64,000 nucleotides of DNA from contig CM049309.1 of NCBI GenBank assembly GCA_026874595.1, forward strand, positions 70,478,926-70,542,925, given 5' to 3'. The notes under the pieces were generated by a model that was not told the origin of the DNA, made no database searches, and saw only the letters and a program-made list of their open reading frames with translations. Both the position numbers and the translations under genes were made by a program. Each line of letters opens with the position of its first letter. Positions within the stretch are counted from its first letter, which is position 1. Positions 1-11,679 of the stretch are shown one piece after another. The stretch comes from Sipunculus nudus. Lineage: Eukaryota > Annelida > Sipuncula > Golfingiida > Sipunculidae.

Positions 1-1046
1 TTAAGTTCTACCCCAGGTGGTTTCTGTGTATCCAAAACCAAAATATATATATGCTTCCTGCCTTTGAGAAAAATTCTGCATCTGTAATAAGAAGGTTCAA
101 CAGGCTATAATTATGTACAAACTCTCAAGGTAATTATAATGCCTTTTATCTTTGCCATCCTTCAACATCCACTACATTCTCACAACTGTTGCTATAAAGT
201 TTGATCCAACTGATGGGCCACTGAGAATATTTTGTGAAGCACTGCTTAAAGGGACATAATCAGGAGCTGTATTATGCGTACTCTTTCACACTATCAATTC
301 AGGTTTGCTTATACAAAATTAAACAGCAACACAATCCCAGCCCCCAGTCTCAGTACCTTGCATACTGATGTTTAACACCTTGTTATGGTTCTGCTTGTTG
401 GTAAAAGAATTCCACGTGTATATTTACCATAAAAAGGCTGGATGAAGATCCAATTGTGAGCAGCAACACGCAGTGATTGGTCAGGGGGAACGTGTATAAC
501 TTTTTGGGGCCAAGTCGGTCAGAGCTTTCACTGATTGACTTGCTGTAGCCCGGCAATGCACACAGCCCCATGCGCTGTGTTTATGTTGAAACCTGTGATC
601 ATGTCCAATCCACTGTTTTAACACTTTTTTACAGGAGTAGGCAAACAGGTTCAGAGCAATATTTTGGCAGGTACAAATTTATTTAAAAGGGAAGAAGCAA
701 TTGCTGATGTAAATTCAACATGCTTAAAAGGTGATTGGGCCCCTTTAAATAAGTTCCAAACACCATTTTGCAGATCACAGTTTGTGTATCATGACTATCA
801 CCATCTCATGTAAAACCTTGGAAACCTGCATTTATTTTGACTTTTCTAATTATCTTCTGTTGGCATAAATCTAAAAAAATCATGATACATGTCACAATTG
901 TGTTATTCAGGATCTTTCAATAGCACGTCTACATATTATAAGCCAACTTCTGAATTGCACACTATTTTGCATGGGAGATCATGTTAGGTGGTTTAATAAT
1001 ACTTAATAGTTCATATTTTTATGGGAGTAAATATTAATGCACTTAC
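1..1046. other. TMEM129 intron 3 (part); no exon recognised
   Basis: This AT-rich stretch lies 3' of TMEM129 exon 3 on the gene's minus strand. I looked for the expected last exon, a Cys-rich RING segment with CxxC pairs, and found no open stretch resembling it. The remaining exon(s) should lie left of position 1. No other gene, RNA or element boundary is visible. Confidence 0.5.
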
Positions 1047-1206
1047 CACACCTGATGGCTTTCTATAGGGTAGATTCTGTTCAACTTGCTTCTTGAATTC
1101 TGCTATAAAGCGGTCACTGAGTGACTGCTGAATCATAACATTGCGCACGTTTCTCACTGGCTGTTGTAATTTGTCTCGCAGGTCACTGTATTCCATTGCA
1201 TTTAAC
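1047..1206 (-). CDS. TMEM129: TMEM129 exon 3 (E3 ubiquitin ligase, partial gene)
   Basis: Third coding exon seen, 160 nt: one base completing the Arg codon from exon 2, then 53 codons, ending in phase 0. A T-rich tract ending in CAG precedes it and GTAAGT follows it on the minus strand. The peptide contains 'IQQSLSDRF', matching the conserved 'HQSLGDLF' region just before the RING domain of vertebrate TMEM129. The RING that catalyses ubiquitin transfer is not in the window, so the gene is cut by the window edge. I see no sign that it is a pseudogene. Confidence 0.9.
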
Positions 1207-1405
1207 CTGAAAAAACAGAAGATAAGGCAACTGATACACATTTTGTAAAATGTATGCTGTAGTAAATGTAACTGCATATATGTTATATTGTTGTATCTTC
1301 TTTTAAAATTAAATTATATAACTTATCTGGATGCAGCGTCAAGGTCAAGCAAATTTCTGTTCAAGGCTTACAGATATATTTGTAGTTCTGAAGATAAATA
1401 AATAC

Positions 1406-1446
1406 AATTTTAATTCAAATTTTAATTCAAATTTTAATTCAAATTC
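1406..1446. repeat. 12-bp AT-rich minisatellite
   Basis: About three tandem copies of a 12-bp unit (AATTTTAATTCA) in TMEM129 intron 2 (1207-1692). The rest of that intron is AT-rich and holds nothing else I recognise. Confidence 0.75.
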
Positions 1447-1692
1447 ACTCTGGTTCTTAGTATTTTATTCTTGCAACAACCATTATGGTACAATGTCTTT
1501 AAAAAATAAAAATGTTCACCTCTTATACCTCTGAGATGCATTTCTCTTTTATTTTTGTATTATTTTGAACATTTTATTTCCAAATACAAAGAATATTGCT
1601 CAGATACTATTCATGAAAATTATTCAGGTATCCTGGTTGGCTTTTGGAATCATAATTATATGTTTCATTAAAAGATGGTCTATATATTTTAC

Positions 1693-2167
1693 CTGATTTT
1701 AAAGTTTTTCACATGTTCATTTATACTGTTCACAGTGATGTTCAGAAACTGAACTCCAGTCTCACTCTCATGTGAGAGTTCATGTTCTTCAGTATTTTCA
1801 AGCGTTAGATGCACATCAGGCTGATGGGCTATGTGTACATAATATGTTGATGTCAGCATTATCCATGAATCTGTCACAATTACCCTGCGACCAACAATTC
1901 CCGTAGTGAACTTATCAATTCGACGGAATTCTACATTGATGGCTGATGCCACGGAACGCCATGTGTTGCCTCTGGGTGCATGAGCCTGGAGAGTTTTAGC
2001 AATGGGATGGTTTGTCCATCCATTCTGATGCCAGAATGCAACCAATATTCCGGCTGATAATGGCAAAATAACTGAAACTGCCAAGAAAAGTCTCCAAGTC
2101 AAGGTAATCAGCCATGGATAATAAAGAAGTAGTTCCGGTTTGCAGAAACCAAGGCCCAAGTAATAAC
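1693..2167 (-). CDS. TMEM129: TMEM129 exon 2 (transmembrane and central region)
   Basis: 475-nt exon with clean minus-strand splice sites: TTTCAG before 2167 and GTAAAA after 1693. It starts with GT, completing a Gly codon split with exon 1, and ends with AG, completing Arg with exon 3, so the phases agree across all three exons. The peptide has a hydrophobic helix (LFLAVSVILPLSAGILVAFW), then the signature 'EFRRIDKFTTG' and 'RVIVTDSWIM', then 'VHLTLE.TEEHELS'. These match the central part of vertebrate TMEM129 closely. The family acts in ER-associated degradation with Derlin-1. That role is family knowledge, not read from this DNA. Confidence 0.94.
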
Positions 2168-2689
2168 CTGAAATGAAATGATAAGAAAGAAAATTACTTA
2201 TAATATGACATATGAGTACATGTAGGTAATAGGATAAGGATTAATAGGATTAATAATGTTGTGTTGATATAATGCTGAATAATAGTGGTATTAAAACTAA
2301 AACATGCAATTATATATTCCATATAAATCATTATAAAATACGGAGTAGACTGGGTTTTCTTTTATATTTTCTGTGCAATGAGATTAATACTCTGTTTTTG
2401 GTTTGTTTAAAGATGTAAATGAAACTTTGAAGGTAAATAAAATAATGTACCATGTAAGTTCATTTAAATTGGTGTAATCACAGTGGACTCTGGTCACCTT
2501 TTCTAAACCTTGGGACCTTTTTTTTTCCAAGTTGTGCTTCGGTATAACGGTTTTCTGAAAGATGCAACATTCAGGTGACTTGCACTCTACTATTTTAACT
2601 ATTATAATTTATATTAAATATATTATAATTCTATAACAATTTTATAATAGATATTTCTTGGCACAAAAGGTATACAAGATGGAGGAGTC

Positions 2690-3145
2690 CAAGATTTATA
2701 GATATGCACAATTTCAGGCAAATAGGCCAAATCACTCCTGAGAAAAGGGCATTAATTTATTCTACAAAAAAGGGAAGGTAGGTGGCACCACCTGTCTGTT
2801 TATAAGGAAACTTCAAAGATGGATGGACATGCCGAATTTCAGACAAATACGTTGAACCACTCCGGCGATAAAAGCAATTTTCACCAAAAGCACATAAACA
2901 GATGGACGCCACAGCAAAATGATTGCAGATGGCACCACAAGTCTTATGTACAAGATTAAAGAGTGCAAGATCTATAGAAAGGCACAATTTCAGGCCAATA
3001 GTGCAAATCACTCCTGAGAAAAAGGCATTAATTTATTCTACAAAAAAGGGAAGGTAGGTGGCGCCACCTGTCTGTTTTATGAGAAAACTTTCAAAGATGG
3101 ATGGACATGTTAAATTTCAGACCAATCCCTTGAACCACTTTTTTT
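2690..3145. repeat. Tandem duplication, period about 276 bp, with GGTGGCGCCACC palindrome
   Basis: Within TMEM129 intron 1 (2168-3800), the segment starting at 2690 recurs from 2966. Shared landmarks are 'AATCACTCCTGAGAAAA', 'ATTAATTTATTCTACAAA' and 'CAAAGATGGATGGACATG'. The second copy carries the perfect 14-bp palindrome AGGTGGCGCCACCT (3056-3069); the first has a one-base variant. A related 'TGCGCCACCAG' segment follows at about 3420. Probably a dispersed invertebrate repeat. No coding potential is seen in the rest of this intron. Confidence 0.75.
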
Positions 3146-3800
3146 TTTAATTTGGACCAATGCATGTATCCCTTATTGAGAAATATATGATTTTGTGTAA
3201 TTTTCACCATATATGGCAATATTCAAGGTCAATGCCACTCATAGGAAAGGTCATGACCCCAATATAAAATATACAGCATCATCCCATAACCCATGTCTAT
3301 GTATATGCATAATATGAAAGAAATCTGTCCATTAGTTTTTGACTTATAATGCTCACAGTATTGTTAAGTTGAAATGATGGGAGTATTAAATGGCAAGAAA
3401 ACAAAAAAGGATACTAGGTTGCGCCACCAGTTTCCGGTAAATGACAACACTATCCAAGATCGTCAGTCAAGTTGATTTTTTGGATCAATTAATCCATGCA
3501 AAAGATTTCTTGAGATATTTAAGAATTTGTGTGATATTCCCCCAAAATGGACCTATTCAAGGTCAAGGTCTCTCACCTAGTAAAGGTCATGACCCTATTT
3601 CAATAGGCTTCGTCCTGTCACCAATATCTATGCACATGTCAAGTTTGGTAAGATCGGTAAAATATTTTTTGAGTTATTCTGTCCAAAAGAAATCTCTGTG
3701 GCGGTGGCAGTTGAGATGGCACAACTGTGCCTAAACCATAGTATCTCCAGACTTTGTCTGGTGATACAAATATATATATTAACTACTTTACAATTATTAC

Positions 3801-4008
3801 CTAGTGGAAACAAGGTGTGGAACACCAATGTGACACTGGTCCTCTTGATGTGATACTGTATGAAGCTCAGGTCCTCACTGCCCAAAAAACTGCTGAAGAG
3901 ATTCTGAACAGTCAGTCCTACAGACACAAACTCCGTTGGGGGAGCAGCCAAGCATAAAGCAATCAGAAAATAGCCAATGGTAAACACAACTTCCACTGGT
4001 GCTTCCAT
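3801..4008 (-). CDS. TMEM129: TMEM129 exon 1 (start of E3 ubiquitin-protein ligase TM129)
   Basis: First coding exon, 208 nt: 69 codons plus one base, followed by a GTAATA donor on the minus strand. The chosen start is the ATG at 4006-4008, because the peptide then begins 'MEAPVEVVFT', close to the vertebrate start, and the frame upstream opens only with non-ATG codons. It encodes a first hydrophobic helix (about residues 8-26), then 'GLTVQNLFSSFLGSED', the most conserved N-terminal signature of TMEM129, and 'HIKRTSVTLVFHTLFPLG'. TMEM129 is a multi-spanning ER-membrane ubiquitin ligase with an atypical C-terminal RING, working with Derlin-1 in ER-associated degradation. The three exons seen encode about 281 residues. 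Vertebrate proteins are about 360, so roughly 80 residues including the RING are missing to the left of the window. Confidence 0.94.
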
Positions 4009-7000
4009 TGCATTGTTCAACTTTGTTTTTCTTTGAAAATATTATGAGCTTTGTTCCCTCATATTCCCAGTCAATGCAAATTCACGATATTTTCAGAATT
4101 TCACTCTTTAGCTGATGGAACACAGAACTTAATTATAAGTACAATATATTGATAACTGATTATTGCTGGAGTTCTACACAAATAATACTATCATATGTCA
4201 CGTAGTACTTGGCGGTTCTTAGGCTTAGCAGTTCTGGGCCTTCAGTATGACTGCCAAGCTGACCACTCTCTGCAAACAGCGGATGAGACAGTTTCAAGTG
4301 ACGACTGCATCACTCTTCTGCTTACGTTGACCTTTTCAAAAGTGTATGATTTCTTCTGACCCACATACAAATATCTCTGGAATATAATAATACACGCTGC
4401 AAAGCAGATGTCAAACGTCAAACGTCATTCCTTAACGCCCGGAACATGGGAGTGTGGAAAATTCGGAGGTCAGATACCAAAATGCAGTAGCTGCAAAATA
4501 TATGCATTTAAAACTGTGAAGTGTGAAACGGCCTCAGAAAATAATCACGATAAGGTTGGCTGGAAATCAGTAGAATATTATAAATATAAATAACCTTAAG
4601 GCAACTTTTATACACTAGCTTTTATTTCGGTTATTTCACAAAACATAATCACAACATATTCAAATCGCCCCGAAACAAACTCGGGGCCTACCCAAAGGAG
4701 AATTGGCCTTGACATAATAATTTTTAATTCCCACTTTATATCTGGATTTAGAATTCGCATAACCTGATTTTCCGACAAAAATGCCTCAGAAATGCTCATG
4801 TTACTACTGATAAAAAACACAAATAATTTTTAATTATTTCCAAGATAATTAAACCATATAAAATTGGATGAGTTAGGCGCAAGATGAGGTTGGGTTCACG
4901 GGTACACTACTTTCATAAATAAGTGCGGAAGGGCGAAATTCTTCTACCTTTCACAATATTTTTCAACGAAAATTCCAGATGATCATGGGACAACAGAAAT
5001 ACTAACTGAACAGGTAAAACCAAATCATAACTAAACTAAATTTTATCGGGATTTATTATTTTTATTTCTTGAAATAATTAAATGTCCTAACGCCTGGAAT
5101 TTAAATCGGTAATTGCTATTGAAAAAAAAGATGTTTTTTATATTGGGGGGGGGGGGGGAGGAGTGAGAAACCGACCTATTTTGGTCTTAATATTGGGCCT
5201 AGTGTGAATCACAAAATTTAATTCAAAAGACCTTTGAAGTTATTATATACTATCGTTTAGTTTCAAATGTGCATGGCTTATATATAGGTCTTTAATTTGA
5301 TAGGTAGGCCTACTATACCATAGCCTCCTCATAACAATATGATACATTTTACTGTACAAACTGCCGTTATATCTTAGATTTTATTACTGGTCTATATGTG
5401 TTTTTGTTGTGCAGAGAAACACGTGAAGCTGGGAAACGAAGGAAAACATGATACTATAGAAATTTTAAAAAAATGGCACTGTTATGAGGAAAGTGAACAT
5501 TTACGAAATTGAAGACAGATCTTCATCTACCTTTGCTGGATAATTTATGTGGTTTCTGGCTTACTCTGGGTACGTATCAAAGAACTGTAGGTTATTCCTT
5601 TTAACAAAAATACTTCTTATTACCAGGTCTGTGACAGATGTAGGAGCTTGTTTATCAATACACTGTTGGTAAACAGGGCAATGTTGACAAACGGGCAAAC
5701 CATGTAACATATAGCTTTAAGGTGGTTGGTTGCATATACATGTATATGCGAATGCTGAAATGTCACAATATTTGCAAAATGTCCTTAGCAAACCTCTGGT
5801 TCGTCTGAGTTATCGCAATATTTCCCTTTTGAATGTGTGTGGATTATTTTTGCGGGCTCCCTACAGGTTATAAAACAAATCGATATAATCAAACTAAACA
5901 ACCTGTGTTTGGTGGGTTCGGGGTTTCTATACTGTTATCATATAAGGTTCAAGAGGAACTTTATAGTTAACAGACATTTAAGATATCGGAATAGGCCCCT
6001 CATAGGATTTTGGAATGGGGATTACAATGAATGTAACGCGAAGTTATATAATAAGTATATTTATCGTCAGATATTTGACACAATTTTGCATTTTTTATTA
6101 TAAAATAAGATTAATCCTATAATACATGTCAGTAGACCACACGCGCAACGCCTATACGTTTAAAAAACTTTAGAAGCTTTTACTTGAAATAATGACATAC
6201 CTGTATAAACCTATTTAGGGTGTGGTTAACTCTCAAAATGCACAGAACGATTGTACACTGTTCAGAAAATGTTTATCTTAATTATTAGTGTAACAAAATC
6301 GAAGGGGATATAAAGGAAGCTTACAATACGTTCACCTTTTTTTCGAAGAAAACTGCTTTTAAAATGGAGATTGTAATAAAGATATTTACAAATTCAGTTG
6401 TCAATTTTAGGCAGATAATGTACTTTTCACGGCGTAAATTAAATAAATTCCCTTACCTGCACATGCGCGCGCCTAACATAAAAATAGGTTTCTTTTGTTT
6501 TCCATTACTGTTGAATACGTGATAAACTAGACCGAGTTTTTAAATATATAAACGACAAACACAATCATTTTTATCCCTGCGTCGGGTTTAGTATTTATGT
6601 TTGCCATACTAACATGCGTAAAATAAATTTGATTCCATGTACCGAAAGACGTAAATCATTGCCAGCTCTGAGGCAGCAAGAAGGTCATTAATTAGTTATA
6701 TAATATGCCGCAAGGTGGGAGTACCTGTAACAAACGTTGCGATACAGCGAGGGAAAAGTTTGATGGCTCTTTAGAGAAATTTAATTAATATTAACCGCTA
6801 CATCGACTGGGCCAGTCTAAGTCGTTTATTACACGTCTGACTACTCAAAACGACTCTCGTGAGTCAGATTCAGCGCAGTGTGGTAGTACCCCTATATCCT
6901 GGTGCGGATTAAGAAGGCGCAACAGGGGTCGCGCATCCCCTTTATTTCGACTAAAGAAGGCTGGGAAATAGAAAAATGTACATTTAATACAGAAGAACAG

Positions 7001-7658
7001 CGCCGGATATTCCGTCTGGTGCCGTTTTTTTCCCTATTAATACATTTCTGCATGAGGATTACATATAAAGTCAATATACTAGCACTCCCAGTACATTGGT
7101 TTACCTGTGCCAGGATGTTGTGCCCCCTTTTCTTAGACCCCGTAATACAAAAAAAAAATAAATAAAAACAAAGATGCACTACCGGAACGGGAATTGGTCA
7201 ACTGTTGGCGAATGAATGGGGTACAATAAAACACTATGTATACTTACTGGCGCCATGTCCTGTTGCTTTACAAAAGGAAACATTTGCTAGGCTGGAATGG
7301 GCCTAACTTATATTATGGCAAATTATTCCGGTCTCTCAACATGACCGAAAAACCTCTGGTTCTGCAATGTAATAAATATAACCGTGCAGGCCCACCCTAT
7401 AATGTGATAGTAAAATTGCCATCTTATCTCTTTTGTCTTTAGCTTGGGGGGGGGGGGGCAATTGAAAGAAACGTGATTTCTAATATGTAACCGCTGAAGG
7501 CTAAGGCTGAACCGATTATAGCCCATGTATAAAATATTACATATATGTATATTAAGGAAGGAGGACACATCACAGGTGCCTTTGTTTATTACATCTGGTA
7601 ACGATCCTTTAAACTGGTGCCTCTGCACCATAAAGCCCCCGTCCTGAGTGGCACCATG
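4009..7658. other. Intergenic region upstream of TMEM129
   Basis: About 3.6 kb between the TMEM129 start and Gypsy-1. It should contain the TMEM129 promoter, but no core element can be assigned with confidence. Short open frames (for example 5837-6103) show no recognisable domain or exon structure. Homopolymer G-runs occur at about 5143-5158 and 7446-7458. No RNA gene was recognised. Confidence 0.5.
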
Positions 7659-8923
7659 TGTAGTATGTTTTACTACGAATAAGACACAACTTGGCATAAC
7701 TTCACTTTATTTCCATGAGTACATGTGGTGTTAATATATGTGTGGCTGGCGTATTTCCATCTGAAACAATAGAGTAAAACTCTCATATAAGCGAAACAAT
7801 GACAATGTCATGAAAATACAACATTGGCAATATATACTCTAGGTATGGTCTTACATTATTCCCTATCAGATATTAAAAGAAACAAAACATACAGGTGATA
7901 ACTCCTCACATTAGACTGATATCCGTACAGTTCTGGTTCATATATTTACTATGCCTACTCAAACAGTTATCTACAGTGAGAAATTACAAGGCAACATAAT
8001 ATGTGCATCCGTATAGGTAAGAATGGGTATTAACGAACACATTAGTAGCTATCAACTCTGTATTGTGAATTAAATAAAAAGAAAATAATATGCATCGCAT
8101 GGTAGAAATAACTTCTAAATAATAAAACCATCCATCTCACTAAATGGACTTATATACTGAAATATCAACAGACCCTTACATCCGACTTAATCTCATGCAA
8201 GACGGGTATGGGATATATTTCCTAAAATTAACCCTGTGCATATAAGTAATTTAAACCTTAGAAACACTATCTTAAGTGATACTCAATGGATTCTCCTATT
8301 ATACACAAACTGGTGAGCCTTTAGTTCATACTAATTCTCAACAAATACCAGAATTGCGTCAGGAAGATAAACAGGCGCTTTACAACAGTACAAGATGCCA
8401 TTTGCAACCAGTGGCGCCATCTATCGGGCGCATGTACAAAAGTCAAGATTCCTTAATTGCGCCGATACACGGTGTTAACTCTGTGGCCTAGATTCACAGT
8501 ATTGCAAAACAATTAATCTCACATGATAACACAGGTTTTCTCTCATACGCGTCATAATTCTGAATAACTAAAGAGTAAGATGTTATAAAGTACCTCAGAT
8601 CTCGTCTCCGAACATGGTGGGACCATCAGGGCTCTGACTAGATAAACTAAACTCATGCCCATAATTACTATGGAGATACAACTGATCAGAAGACTACAGA
8701 ACATACCTGGACCATTCTCTGCATTGCTCTACACATATCATCACCTGTAACGTCGGTAATTCAACTCAGCAGGGCGCGGTCCTAGCTCCATACAAGTAAA
8801 ACATGGTGGATGACGTAGCTCGTGCGTTGAATGCAACTACCGTAAAGACTAGTCAAAAACCGTACTTATCCTAAATAATGTATAAAAAAACACTAAATTA
8901 TGTACCGACATCGTCCGGTTACA
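7659..8923 (-). repeat. Gypsy-1 3' LTR
   Basis: 1265 bp, TG...CA on both strands. In element orientation it begins TGTAACCGG and ends CATACTACA. A polyadenylation signal AATAAA (minus strand, 7706-7711) lies about 48 nt before the element end. The open frame at 8276-8491 inside it is repeated identically in the other LTR and is not a gene. Confidence 0.95.
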
Positions 8924-8938
8924 CCCGCACCCCCTTCG
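8924..8938 (-). other. Gypsy-1 polypurine tract
   Basis: The minus strand reads CGAAGGGGGTGCGGG directly before the 3' LTR. This purine-rich stretch is at the standard site for plus-strand DNA priming. Confidence 0.75.
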
Positions 8939-9087
8939 TGTTATCTTCATACATCCAACACTACCATACTTGTACAGATAACATGAGTGGTGATTTATCT
9001 TAACCCTACGGTAAGCTGTCCTATACCTTCAAAACTAGCAATGTAAAAGATAGATCAGAAATCATATACATGACCAATAAAACTGTC

Positions 9088-11679
9088 TTAGACCCATATT
9101 ACTGCTACATCATGATTTGTGCTTGCTAAGTCTTGTACTGCAGACTCAGATGTATGTAACATTAACTGTGACACAGACCGTGGCCAATGGCCAGGATTAG
9201 AATGCATGCCTTTAGTTACACGGGTCGACCTTCTAACTGACAGGTCTTGACTCGCTGAACCCTGAAGTGGGGTTTGTTCATCACAGCTATCTACCCCCTG
9301 GATAGGCATATCACCCGTTGGTGCTCTAGGTAACAAATCCTGAATGAGGACCTCTTGGTCGCTATCCTCGCTTTCGCTCTCATTATGTATGACATCGGGA
9401 CTCTGGTCCTCGACCTGTGGTTCAAGATCCCAAAGGCTCTCGTGGATGCTGTCCTTGGGTGGACATGCTTTCAATTCTACCCTGTTATACCACTTAGAGA
9501 GAGCAGCTTCTCCCTCTCTCTGAATCTTATAGATATCTAAATCCTCGTTCCTATCCACGATAGTGTACGTCTCTGGTCTATATGCATCTTGGCACTTTTG
9601 TCGACCTTTCCCGTGATGCCTACGGTAAACTTTATCACCAATTTGAAGAGGACTCGACTTCGCTCCCTTGTCGTAAAATTCTTTCCTTCGATCAGCATTT
9701 TGTTGTAATCTTTGGTTCACATGAAGGTACATATCAGCAAGTCGTTTAATATGCATTGACAACCAAGCATCATAGGTTGGAGTGACTTCTTCGGGTTTGT
9801 CCCCTAACAGACGGTCCAGAGCCAATCTTGGGTCGCGTCCGAACATTAGTTTGAAAGGTGACACTCCCGTCGATGCGTGCGGTGTGGTGTTATAAGCAAA
9901 GACCAGGTCGTCCAAATACTCAGGCCACCTTCTTCTCTGGTGTGGTGTCAAAGATCGGAGGAGATCGTGGAGCGTTCTGTTGAAACGTTCCACTTGGCCG
10001 TTTCCCTGAGGATGGTAGGCCGTGGTCCGGGATTGTGCTATCCCATACAGTTCGCAAAGGTGGCGAATTACCTGAGACTCAAAGTCCCGCCCCTGATCCG
10101 AATGTAAGCGGGCTGGGGCACCAAACCTATTAAACCAGTGCTTGGTAAGTGCCTTGGCCACTGTTACAGCTCGCTGATCCCGGGTGGGGATAGCCACAGT
10201 CCACTTGGTGAAGACATCGGTCAGCACCAGCACTGACTCCCTCCCATCTGAAGCTGGTTCCAGTAAGGTGAAGTCCATAGCAACGACCTCGAGGGGGGCC
10301 GACGCTAGAAGGTGTCCTAAAGGTGTGCGAACCTTTTCTCTTTTAGCTAAGGCACATCTGTCGCATTTCGATAGCCAATCAGTCACAGACTTGTGCATCC
10401 CAGGCCAATAGCATCTCATCCTTAACAAACTCTCTGTTCTATCAATACCCTGATGACCGTGCTTTTGATGACAAATTTTCAGAAACTCCTCTCGCATCAC
10501 CTCAGGCACTACAAACTGTTCAAGCCTGCCATGATGTGGATCATCAATCACACGATAAAGAACATTGTCACGCTCCATGAACTTGTCCCACTGACGTAAC
10601 AATCTTTGGGTATCTTGACATAATTTACGCCGTACCGATAAGGCTGGCTTCTTGCCTTTCTTCCATGCCTCGAACACTGGTTGTATGGTCAAATCTCGCT
10701 TCTGCATCATGCTCAAGGTTGATGGGCTATAACCAGACCAACCAGTTGCTACTCCGTTCGGAGGATTTGGTCCAGCTTCACCTACCTCCCCATCGGTGGC
10801 GTCTTTTGAAACTTGACACATCAGTGTTATTGGAACCTTGGTAGAATCTGCTACCTTCGCACACATGGCTGACACAGTGCCACTTTGAGCATCCCATGGT
10901 CTGTCCTCTAACCTTGACAGGGCATCTGTGGCTTGGTTGTTACGGCCTGGCTTGTATCTGATCTCAAAATCAAAACTGGCTAAAGCTGAGGCCCAACGTT
11001 GCTCAGTTGCGGGCAGTTTCTTCTGTGTAAATAGATGAGTTAAGGGGTTATGGTCTGTAAAGACGATGAACTGTGCCCCTTCCAGGTATTCTCTAAATTT
11101 GTCGCATATTGCCCATTTAAGTGCCAGGAGCTCCAGTCGTTTTGCACTGTAAGTAGCTGGATTTCTTTCTGCACCTCTCAATCCTCGGCTAGCAAACGAG
11201 ATAACCCTGTTCCTGCCATTCTGGTTTTGACTAAGGATGGCTCCTAAGCCACGCAACGACGCATCAACCTCCAGGACGAAAGGAAGGTTAAAATCGGGGT
11301 ATGCCAGTATTGGGGTCATGGTCAGTTTCTCCTTCAGTCGCTCAAAGGCCTCAGTATGTTTAGTATCCCAATGATTAGTGATCACAATACGTCTGGGCTT
11401 CCGATGTCCATAATTCCCCTTTGAACTTTTCGCTACTAACTTATGAAGAACTGATGCTATTTTAGCAAAGCCTGGCACAAACCGCTGGTAGGATTGGCAA
11501 AAACCAAGGAAGCTTCTAAGCTCTTTAACTGTCGTAGGTTTAGGCCACTGTTTCACAGCTGCTATTCTATCTGGGTTAGGACGCACTCCGTCCCCGGATA
11601 CTAAGTGTCCCAGGAAACTTACTTCCCTACACAAAAAAGAGCACTTGTTTAACTTCAACTTCAGGCCAAATCTGCTCAA
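9088..11679 (-). CDS. Gypsy-1 pol, C-terminal part: RT end, RNase H, integrase
   Basis: 863 codons continuing in the same frame as the upstream gag-pol ORF, separated from it by one TAA. The first codon is TTG, so this is a continuation of the polyprotein and not an independent gene. It opens with the end of RT ('LSRFGLKLKLNKC', then 'FLGHLVS'). RNase H follows with acidic residues at about D139, E183, D209 and D252. The integrase zinc site is H404/H409 with C439/C442. The catalytic triad is D469, D528, E564 with the usual D-35-E spacing. A GPY-like region and a roughly 140-residue acidic tail end the protein. All catalytic residues checked are present. Confidence 0.93.
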   Translation of the reverse strand: MSRFGLKLKLNKCSFLCREVSFLGHLVSGDGVRPNPDRIAAVKQWPKPTTVKELRSFLGFCQSYQRFVPGFAKIASVLHKLVAKSSKGNYGHRKPRRIVITNHWDTKHTEAFERLKEKLTMTPILAYPDFNLPFVLEVDASLRGLGAILSQNQNGRNRVISFASRGLRGAERNPATYSAKRLELLALKWAICDKFREYLEGAQFIVFTDHNPLTHLFTQKKLPATEQRWASALASFDFEIRYKPGRNNQATDALSRLEDRPWDAQSGTVSAMCAKVADSTKVPITLMCQVSKDATDGEVGEAGPNPPNGVATGWSGYSPSTLSMMQKRDLTIQPVFEAWKKGKKPALSVRRKLCQDTQRLLRQWDKFMERDNVLYRVIDDPHHGRLEQFVVPEVMREEFLKICHQKHGHQGIDRTESLLRMRCYWPGMHKSVTDWLSKCDRCALAKREKVRTPLGHLLASAPLEVVAMDFTLLEPASDGRESVLVLTDVFTKWTVAIPTRDQRAVTVAKALTKHWFNRFGAPARLHSDQGRDFESQVIRHLCELYGIAQSRTTAYHPQGNGQVERFNRTLHDLLRSLTPHQRRRWPEYLDDLVFAYNTTPHASTGVSPFKLMFGRDPRLALDRLLGDKPEEVTPTYDAWLSMHIKRLADMYLHVNQRLQQNADRRKEFYDKGAKSSPLQIGDKVYRRHHGKGRQKCQDAYRPETYTIVDRNEDLDIYKIQREGEAALSKWYNRVELKACPPKDSIHESLWDLEPQVEDQSPDVIHNESESEDSDQEVLIQDLLPRAPTGDMPIQGVDSCDEQTPLQGSASQDLSVRRSTRVTKGMHSNPGHWPRSVSQLMLHTSESAVQDLASTNHDVAVIWV

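Noticed and set aside
5837-6103. Small ORF upstream of TMEM129 as a gene
   Set aside because: No recognisable domain, splice structure or composition difference from its AT-rich surroundings.
8276-8491. 71-codon ORF duplicated at 16681-16896
   Set aside because: It lies within both Gypsy-1 LTRs, which explains the identity. No domain is recognised.
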